In this document: positions 58,411 to 64,000 of the stretch, in pieces
How positions within the stretch are numbered: the first letter of the stretch is position 1
How the letters are laid out: each line of letters opens with the position of its first letter
Source of the DNA: Panicum virgatum
Lineage: Eukaryota; Streptophyta; Magnoliopsida; Poales; Poaceae
Reading direction: 5' to 3'
Assembly: GCF_016808335.1 (NCBI RefSeq)
Contig: NC_053150.1
Location: 47,920,119 to 47,984,118 of the forward strand
DNA: 64,000 bases
Position numbers and translations under genes: made by a program
Notes under the pieces: model-generated
What the model was told of the DNA's origin: nothing
The model's input: the letters and a program-made list of their open reading frames with translations, nothing else
Database searches by the model: none

Positions 58411-58535
58411 GGGGTATCGGTTGCTGATTTATACAGTGGAACTGTTGAAGGATTAGACAAAAAATATGGGTATCGGTTGCTGATTTATAAAGTACAATCG
58501 TTGAAGGATCGATTAGACAAATTCAAATATATGAA
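58411..58535. repeat. roughly 60-bp tandem duplication 3' of the DUF1997 gene
   Basis: GGGTATCGGTTGCTGATTTA occurs at about 58410 and 58468, each time followed by GTTGAAGGAT and ATTAGACAAA. The two copies differ at several bases. It is probably part of the 3' UTR or flank. Confidence 0.7.
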
Positions 58536-58721
58536 AGTTTCCGGGTCAAAGATCCTTCGATTTTCATGCATCAAGTGATCATCACTTTGTGCTTCTGTAC
58601 GGTACTCTGGTTACTCTTCTGCAGTTCAGTATATAACAATGTAGAAAAAAAAGGCAACAGAAGCGCAACAAGAGAACTGAATCAAGTCGACAGCAACGAA
58701 ACCAAACAGCAAAAAAAAAAA

Positions 58722-58794
58722 TTCCGTTGCCGGGACTCGAACCCGGGTCTCTCGGGTGAGAGCCGAGTATCCTAACCAGCTAGACTACAACGGA
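58722..58794 (-). tRNA. tRNA-Glu (anticodon CTC)
   Basis: A 73-base cloverleaf on the minus strand. The acceptor stem is TCCGTTG/CAACGGA with discriminator A, the D-arm includes AGCTGGTTAGGA, and the anticodon arm is CTCGG-CTCTCAC-CCGAG with CTC in the loop. The T-arm is CCGGGTTCGAGTCCCGG. No intron. A run of at least ten T on the transcribed strand follows at once (58711-58721), a good Pol III terminator. Both internal promoter boxes are intact, so it should be functional. Confidence 0.96.
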
Positions 58795-59971
58795 GTTCTT
58801 GTTTGACGGGGTCTGAATTTCTTAAAATAGAAACATAAAAGTATAGAGAAGGTGCAAAACTGAAGTACAGAAGTGTTAACTTGGAAATTCCACTCTCCAC
58901 CCTTGGATCAAGTAACCAACGCATAAGATCTCGGGTTCACTCTTCCACCTGCTCCATCACGCGCACATTCGCAAGAAGTCGCCGCAGCCCACTATAGAGG
59001 TGTGGTTAGTTGGCAGGAGTCGATAAATTTCACGTACACACAAAAAAGGTTCAAAACCGGATACCTCAACACATCTCTAACAATTAATTTGTAGGATCTC
59101 CTTTGGCTTCTGCCTCAAATAGTAACGGTAAGCTGGTGGTTGTTACGGCCATCTGTTTTGAACAAGTACATGGAAAGTAATAGCGCTAGGGGCAAGAAAC
59201 ATGGAAGATTAGAAAAACATTGTTGCAAGAGTCACAAAACAATGTAGAACATTTTTTGGAACTCTGAAAGAACTTAATTTCACTTATCATCAGTAATAGC
59301 CAGTCAATACTACATTTTGTAGTGTACTATGTTATATATGCAAAGACAAAATAGACATGTGAGGAGGTATAGATGGGACAAATAGTTTACATATTTTGTC
59401 TATTCTTTGGAACAAAACAACAAGAGAAAAGGAGGGTATGCAAGAGAGCACACGACAGCAGAGAGGATAAAAACGAAAGGTAGTTATGAAATTGAAGACC
59501 TTAATCAAAATAAAATAAAATAAAAGCAACGTCACAAAATCCTCCGTCCAACCCTCCTATAATTCCAAAAATGAACAAAGATCAATGAGTCCATCATATC
59601 ATATATGTAGTAGCCATTCTTAGATTTCAAATCAAATTTCACATCTACGGTCGGTTTTCGCGCCTTTTCTTTTTTCTTTTTCTTTCATTTCATACTTTCA
59701 TATCCTCCCCTACAAAATCATCTTCAAATGGCAAAGAACACTTGCTGCAATTGATGCATAAAACAGTTCCCAATGTTTTCAGAACTTGCTTGTTACATCT
59801 TACATACCAACACTCACTACAAACTTGTAGTGACATGATTTACTGCATACAACATAGTTTATTCAGAAGTGACCAGACGATCTAGATCTTATTGAGACCC
59901 ACATAGACGACGCAGCCATGGGGGTATGGCCCGGCAGTTCGCACAGGCACAGCTTTCCAGGAGAGGTCAGG
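58795..59971. other. intergenic region between tRNA-Glu and the ERF gene
   Basis: AT-rich, without recognisable genes or repeats. The part next to 59971 is presumably the 3' UTR and terminator region of the minus-strand ERF gene. Confidence 0.5.
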
Positions 59972-60547
59972 TCAGTACTCGTCGGGCACGAGGCCCATCA
60001 AACCGGCGATCACGTCGGGGTCGAAGGAGAATTGGTCCTCGTCAACAGCACTTGCCACGACGAGGTTGCTGTTGTCAGCCATGGTGGTCGGGGTAGCGCC
60101 GGCAGAAGGACCAGCCTCCGTCGCCGCCACCGCCGCCAGAGCTGCGGCCGCGTCGCACACCGGCGGGAGGAGGGCGTCGACGGTGCGGGCGTGAAGCTCG
60201 GCGATCGCCTTCACGCTGGCGACGCTGAGATGGCCGCACAGGATCTCGGGGACGTCGGGGCGCGGCGCGACGGGGAAGTTGAACCTGCGCGTCTTGGGCA
60301 GGTCCTCGCCGTAGAAGCAGAAGACGGCGGCGTCGTAGGCGAGCGCCGCCAGCCGGTCGCTCCCGAACGTGCCGATCCATAGCTTCTCGCGGGTCGCGGG
60401 CACGCGGATCTCCGCCGCCCACCGGCCCGACTTCCGGGGCCGCACGCCGGTCCACTCCGACTGCTTCTGCCTCCCGAACGCCACACCAGGCTGCCCACCG
60501 CCGCCGCTCCAGGGCGCCCCGCTCCCGTTCGTCGCCAGCGCCGCCAT
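59972..60547 (-). CDS. AP2/ERF domain transcription factor, intronless
   Basis: 191 aa from the ATG at 60545-60547 (MAALATNGSG). This start is preferred over the longer open frame because a TATA box lies about 120 bp upstream. A single AP2 DNA-binding domain spans residues 32-92 (EWTGVRPRKSGRWAAEIRVP, then LWIGTFGSDRLAALAYDAA, ending FNFP), so it belongs to the ERF superfamily and is expected in the nucleus. At the two positions usually used to separate groups it has Ala (ERF-like; DREB has Val) and Val (neither Asp nor Glu). The C-terminal half is Ala-rich, then acidic and hydrophobic (DEDQFSFDPDVIAGLMGL), a plausible activation motif. Target and signal are unknown. The frame is intact and very GC-rich, as usual for grass ERF genes. 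Confidence 0.9.
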   Translation of the reverse strand: MAALATNGSGAPWSGGGGQPGVAFGRQKQSEWTGVRPRKSGRWAAEIRVPATREKLWIGTFGSDRLAALAYDAAVFCFYGEDLPKTRRFNFPVAPRPDVPEILCGHLSVASVKAIAELHARTVDALLPPVCDAAAALAAVAATEAGPSAGATPTTMADNSNLVVASAVDEDQFSFDPDVIAGLMGLVPDEY

Positions 60548-60663
60548 GGCAATGGCACCGCGCACCCTGCAAGCTGCAAGCCTACAAGGACCAAGAAACA
60601 CGCAAGAGCGAGGTAGAAGAAGAGCCCCGAGCGGTGCGAGAGGCGAGTGAGAACGGGGCGGAG

Positions 60664-60671
60664 GATTTATA
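60664..60671 (-). promoter_or_regulatory. TATA box of the ERF gene
   Basis: Minus-strand CTATAAAT, about 120 bp before the ATG. A 5' UTR of roughly 85-90 nt is predicted. Confidence 0.65.
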
Positions 60672-60751
60672 GGCGGCCATGAGTGGACACGCGGCGGAAC
60701 TTGCTCACTGACGAGTGTGGTGAGGGAGCCGAGTGTCAATGTGTCATGCAT

Positions 60752-61597
60752 CCCGCTGAGAGGTTAGCTTTGCAAAGATTTTTCTCTTGTTTCATCTGAT
60801 TTTTTATTTTGACGCCTTTTCCACCGAATAAAAACGGCAGCTGCTGCTGATGCAATTCTATCTCTAAGATATAAAGAGTAGCGCCTGAATTGATGCATAC
60901 GCGTGTAGGTGGATATGGAGATGCGGCTTGTTGGATTTTGTAAGCTCGATTATTTTTTTAAAAAAAAAATCTAAGCACGGCCTGCGAAGATAAAAGTGAA
61001 GTTTAAAACAAATAAAGTGAGTATCAGTATATCCTCACTATTTTTCAAGACCAAATAGATAGATATATATACTCTAGAGCCTGCAGTCCTGGTCAACTTG
61101 ACATGAGGAAATCAGATATGCCCGTTTCCGTATTTCAGGGCTAAAAGGCCCTGCCTGTTATTCTAAAGTTTTTATGTTCTAGCAACAGTGAAGGTAATCT
61201 CCCGTGCTGCTTCGCTTGGTTTACATCTTTAGTTGTTTTATCTCGATCTTTAGTTCTTTAGTAGAGAAATAACATGCATAATAAATCAATCTAGTCTTGT
61301 GATGCAACAAAAAAAACTGAAAGATGATATTATTCATAATTTAAATTTGGATATTTTATTACTTGAGAGTGTTCATGCATGTTTTGACATTTCCAATACC
61401 AGGACCACCTACATATCAGCAAATAGTTGTCATGACAATATTTCACGGCGTAGTGCAGCACAAAAACCACAAGTTGAATCTTATTAGTTAAGATGGTAGC
61501 ACGCGATGCCACTGCAATTTTAATAGAGCCGCACATTATTAGATGATATGCCACTTAATTTTAACGTATATGGCTCTCATATCATTAGAATTGATCT
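60752..61597. other. upstream region of the ERF gene
   Basis: AT-rich promoter-side sequence, with an A/T run able to pair with itself near 60952-60970. No gene, MITE or RNA recognised. It ends at the LTR boundary; GATCT (61593-61597) would be the left target-site copy. Confidence 0.45.
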
Positions 61598-63090
61598 TGT
61601 CGTTTCCTGAAAAAAGGACCCGGGCCCGGATGCCAACTAGTAAATGCCGTGTGTTTCCTCGTCCCAGATGATGATGCAAGAGACAACACAGTAACGCACG
61701 ATTTATCCTGGTTCCGGCCGCGGGGCCATACGTCCAGCAAAGGGGGTGTGCGAGGGCACTGTATTATCTTGCACCCGGTGGGCTTGTAGTAGGGGGTACA
61801 AGCAAGGCGAGAGAAGGAGGAAGGCTCCCAGGTCTCTGCTAGAAGAGGGGTTGAACGTGGCGAGTAGGGATGTCGGAGCGTAAGCGATGATGGATCTTGT
61901 CTGGGAGCGTCCCAGCGTCTTGGCGTAGCGTCCCGTGTAAAGGAAGCCCGCCTCCTCCTTTTATAGTCACAAGAAGGGGCGGCGCACATGAGTGGGGGGC
62001 GTGGAAGTCATTGTTTTCCCCCGAATCGCGGGGTACAGTGGTCGGATACTGTAGGAAGTACACTGTGAGAAGGCGGCGGGCGTCGCAGTCGTCCTGGATA
62101 TCGTCCTCGGTCTTGCGAAGATGGCGCCGGTCGCCCTGCCAGCCCCTGCAGGCGGCGTGGTCGTCGCTGGTATATGGTCTTCTATATACGGCGCGGTGGC
62201 GTTCAGTGGGCCCTGCGGACTAGGGTCCTGCATGTACCAGTGGTAGTGGTAGCGCGCGATGGCCCCGGACCCCCCGGTCGGAGTGCGGGCGTGCACACTA
62301 GGAGGTCCGGGGGACACGTGGAGGTCCCGGACTCCTCAAAGGGGGGAGGTCCGGGACTCCGTCCGTGTGTGCTGAGCGCCCCTCTCGGAAGGACACGTGA
62401 CATCGTCGGACCCCTTCCCCAGTGGGAGGCGGATCCGGACGGTCAGTGTAAGCAGAAAAGTAACGGGAACAGTGCCGAGCCTGTCTTGTCCCGCGTCGCA
62501 GGCCCCACAGTGCTGCTACAGCATCCGGGATTGCGGAGCGGTGACCGGAGTCAGCGGATGGACCCCGGTCACATCCACTGTGGGAATGGCGGTCCGACGC
62601 CGCCTGTCCTGGGTGCCGTGGCTGAGTGGCTGACCTTTAATGCCTTCGTACGACGGGCGGGTGAGTGGCAGGGCCGTTTGTCCCTTATGCCGTCGAGCGA
62701 GGCGGAGATGAGTTACTCCCTCGAGGGTAGGTTCACTACCCTCGAGCGAGGCGGAGATGAGTTACTCCCTCGAGGGTAGGTTCGCTACCCTCGAGCGAGG
62801 CGGAGATGTGTTACCCGCTCGAGGGTAGGTTCGCTACCCTCGAGCGAGGCGGAGGTGCGGGGCCCAGTCGAGGGGTCTCGACGGGGACCATCGAGCGAGG
62901 CGGAGATCATCCCGCGGGTTCGAGGGGGATGCGAATGGGCCGCACGCTAGGCTTCTTTGAGTCCTTTCCTTTCTTCCGGATGGGAAGGAGGCCGTGGGCC
63001 TTCGTGGGCTCAGTCGCTTAACATGTGTTTGCGTTTTTCAGAGTGATCTTAGTACCCCGATTAGGGTGTCCCTAATCGTGGTACCCGACA
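61598..63090 (-). repeat. 3' LTR of second Tat-type element (1493 bp)
   Basis: Bounded by a 5-bp inverted repeat TGTCG/CGACA. The minus-strand TATA box is CTATAAAAGG (61957-61966). R/U5 to its left contains GGTTCCGGCC-type sequence. U3 holds the 49-bp palindromic repeats. Confidence 0.8.
62695..62915. repeat. 49-bp tandem repeats containing an 11-bp perfect hairpin
   Basis: Units start GAGCGAGGCGGAG at 62695, 62744, 62793, 62842 and 62893. Units 2 and 3 each contain CTCGAGGGTAG-GTTCG-CTACCCTCGAG; unit 1 differs by one loop base and the later units decay. They lie in U3 of the LTR, 700-950 bp upstream of its TATA box. Confidence 0.85.
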
Positions 63091-63104
63091 GTAGCCCCCG
63101 AGGC
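63091..63104 (-). other. polypurine tract of second Tat-type element
   Basis: Minus-strand CCTCGGGGGCTAC lies immediately before the TGTCGGGTACC start of the 3' LTR. Confidence 0.75.
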
Positions 63105-63619
63105 TTTGGTCGAGTCAGGGGATTCGGCCAAATGGTGATTCGGCGACTTCCCCCTTTTGACGTGATTGGTCAATGTCGTACACCTGCTGGGCGCGCCTGA
63201 ACGCCTGCCCGGCGGATGCGACAACTCGTCAGTCGGGGTAGTGCGTCTGCGGGGGGAGAGCTTCGAGGCGCGCGCCTCTTTGTTCGTTTGTTCCGGGGAC
63301 AAGACGTGTCTGCGTGCTGAGGGGGGCGAGGGTGACGACGGCGCCTGCTACTCGGCAGCTGGCGCTTTCGTCGCGCTGTCCTGCACTCAGGGCCTTGGCC
63401 CTGCCTCCCCTGGTTGCCTTGCGGCGCGCCGTTCGAGGGCGGTCGGCCTGAGCCGATGCTGTGCCGCCTAGCGTCCAGGGGCTCAGCTTCGCTTTATTTT
63501 GTTCAGTTGCGCCTCGGCGCGGTGACCGAGGGCATCCTTTATTCGTGGAGTGCCGCGCCGTCACAGGCGGCCCAAACCTTCGCTCTTCGACAAGCTTGAA
63601 GCTTGGTGCCCGGCGCAGC

Positions 63620-63627
63620 TATAAATA
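63620..63627 (+). promoter_or_regulatory. plus-strand TATA box, antisense to the element
   Basis: CTATAAATAGGGG is followed by CT-rich sequence (CCCTTTCTTCTCCAGCC) resembling a plant transcription start. It points away from the 3' LTR into the element body, where Tat-type elements may carry an antisense ORF, as the copy at the left end of this window does. Confidence 0.5.
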
Positions 63628-63896
63628 GGGGTCGCGGGGCTCCCTTTCTTCTCCAGCCTCCCAGCTCTTTCTTCCAGCATTGCCTAAATCTTGTAATGTT
63701 TTCCTTTGCCTTTCGTGGTCGGCCCCCAGATGGGGTGGCCTGGCTTTTTTAGGCTTTGGCACTAGAGGAATGCTTGCGAGCGGTGGGGGAAGACCGGAGT
63801 GGGCGTGCGCACCATCCCTCAGCTTAAGTGGGATCAGCAGAAGAGTATTGGGCCCGTGGGATCCTGCTCCTGCGATGTCCCCTAGCCTGAAGGGCG

Positions 63897-64000
63897 ATGG
63901 AGACACCTGACCGTGGCGCTGGCGCCAGGTCTGGCGGCTGTTTTTCGCATCGTCCCCCCTGGCAACAGGGTTGCTCTCGGGGAGACGGTGCGGAGGGCGC
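63897..64000 (+). CDS. possible start of antisense ORF in second Tat-type element (partial)
   Basis: An ATG at 63897 (METPDRGAGARSGG) opens a frame that stays open to the window end, about 270 bp after the TATA box. Several short upstream ORFs precede it. It is too short to compare with the antisense coiled-coil ORF at the left end; the call rests on position only. Confidence 0.25.
   Translation, partial: METPDRGAGARSGGCFSHRPPWQQGCSRGDGAEG

Larger units (their letters stand above)
61598..64000 (-). mobile_element. second Tat-type gypsy element, 3' LTR and adjoining internal part (continues beyond window)
   Basis: The LTR 61598-63090 (TGTCG..CGACA) is followed on its right by a polypurine tract in minus sense (CCTCGGGGGCTAC). 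So this is the 3' LTR of a minus-strand element whose body lies to the right. Terminal TGTCG/CGACA and the LTR promoter layout resemble the element at the left end of the window, but the LTR sequence is different. The visible internal 900 bp contain a plus-strand promoter-like site. Confidence 0.8.

Noticed and set aside
62695..62915. CRISPR-like appearance of regularly spaced palindromic repeats
   Set aside because: The spacing is constant because the whole 49-bp unit is repeated, with no unique spacers, and this is plant DNA.

Overview
The window looks like nuclear DNA of a grass (Poaceae, probably a panicoid or chloridoid). The genes have GC-rich first exons and GT-AG introns. The intergenic space is filled with nested LTR retrotransposons of families familiar from grasses, and there is a plant tRNA-Glu(CTC) and an AP2/ERF gene. 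No database search was possible. Family names come from recognising domains and element architecture.

Layout. 1-9730: right-hand part of a minus-strand Ty3/gypsy element of Tat type, with a broken gag-pol, an antisense coiled-coil ORF downstream of pol, and a 1048-bp 5' LTR. It sits inside the 5' LTR of a plus-strand chromovirus-type gypsy element (9731-22194; upstream ORF, gag-pol with chromodomain, 3.8-kb LTR). That element in turn abuts an older, related LTR remnant (22195-23556) and probably inserted into it. 23.9-30.5 kb is host DNA: a chitinase-like protein gene (GH19/CTL1 type), an ascorbate-peroxidase-related gene (APX-R, 11 exons), and the first three exons of a DUF1997 gene.

30491-57402 is one 26.9-kb compound insertion inside the third coding exon of the DUF1997 gene. 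The outer element is a large non-autonomous LTR element (LARD-like, 3.3-kb LTRs, 7.2-kb internal region without gag or pol, rich in minisatellites). It is flanked by the 5-bp duplication GTCAC. Its left LTR is interrupted by a 13-kb Ty1/copia element of SIRE/Maximus type (32717-45710, duplication CCGAT), which has gag, pol and a third 830-codon ORF in the env position. The last seven bases of the split exon and two further DUF1997 exons follow at 57408-58287, with a MITE in the intron between them.

58.3-61.6 kb is host DNA again, with tRNA-Glu and an intronless AP2/ERF gene (minus). From 61598 to the window end lies the 3' LTR and 3' internal part of another minus-strand Tat-type gypsy element, with a plus-strand promoter-like sequence that probably serves an antisense ORF.

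The host genes are separate single-copy style genes, not an operon: cell-wall/cellulose-related CTL, organellar class I peroxidase, plastid-type DUF1997 and a transcription factor. From memory, CTL, APX-R and an AP2 gene also lie near each other on rice chromosome 8 (unchecked). The main points for follow-up are: the exact exon disruption of DUF1997; an array of DRE/CRT-like CCGAC cores upstream of the TATA box in the copia LTR, repeated before a second TATA-like site ahead of its third ORF; and the antisense transcription units of the Tat elements.
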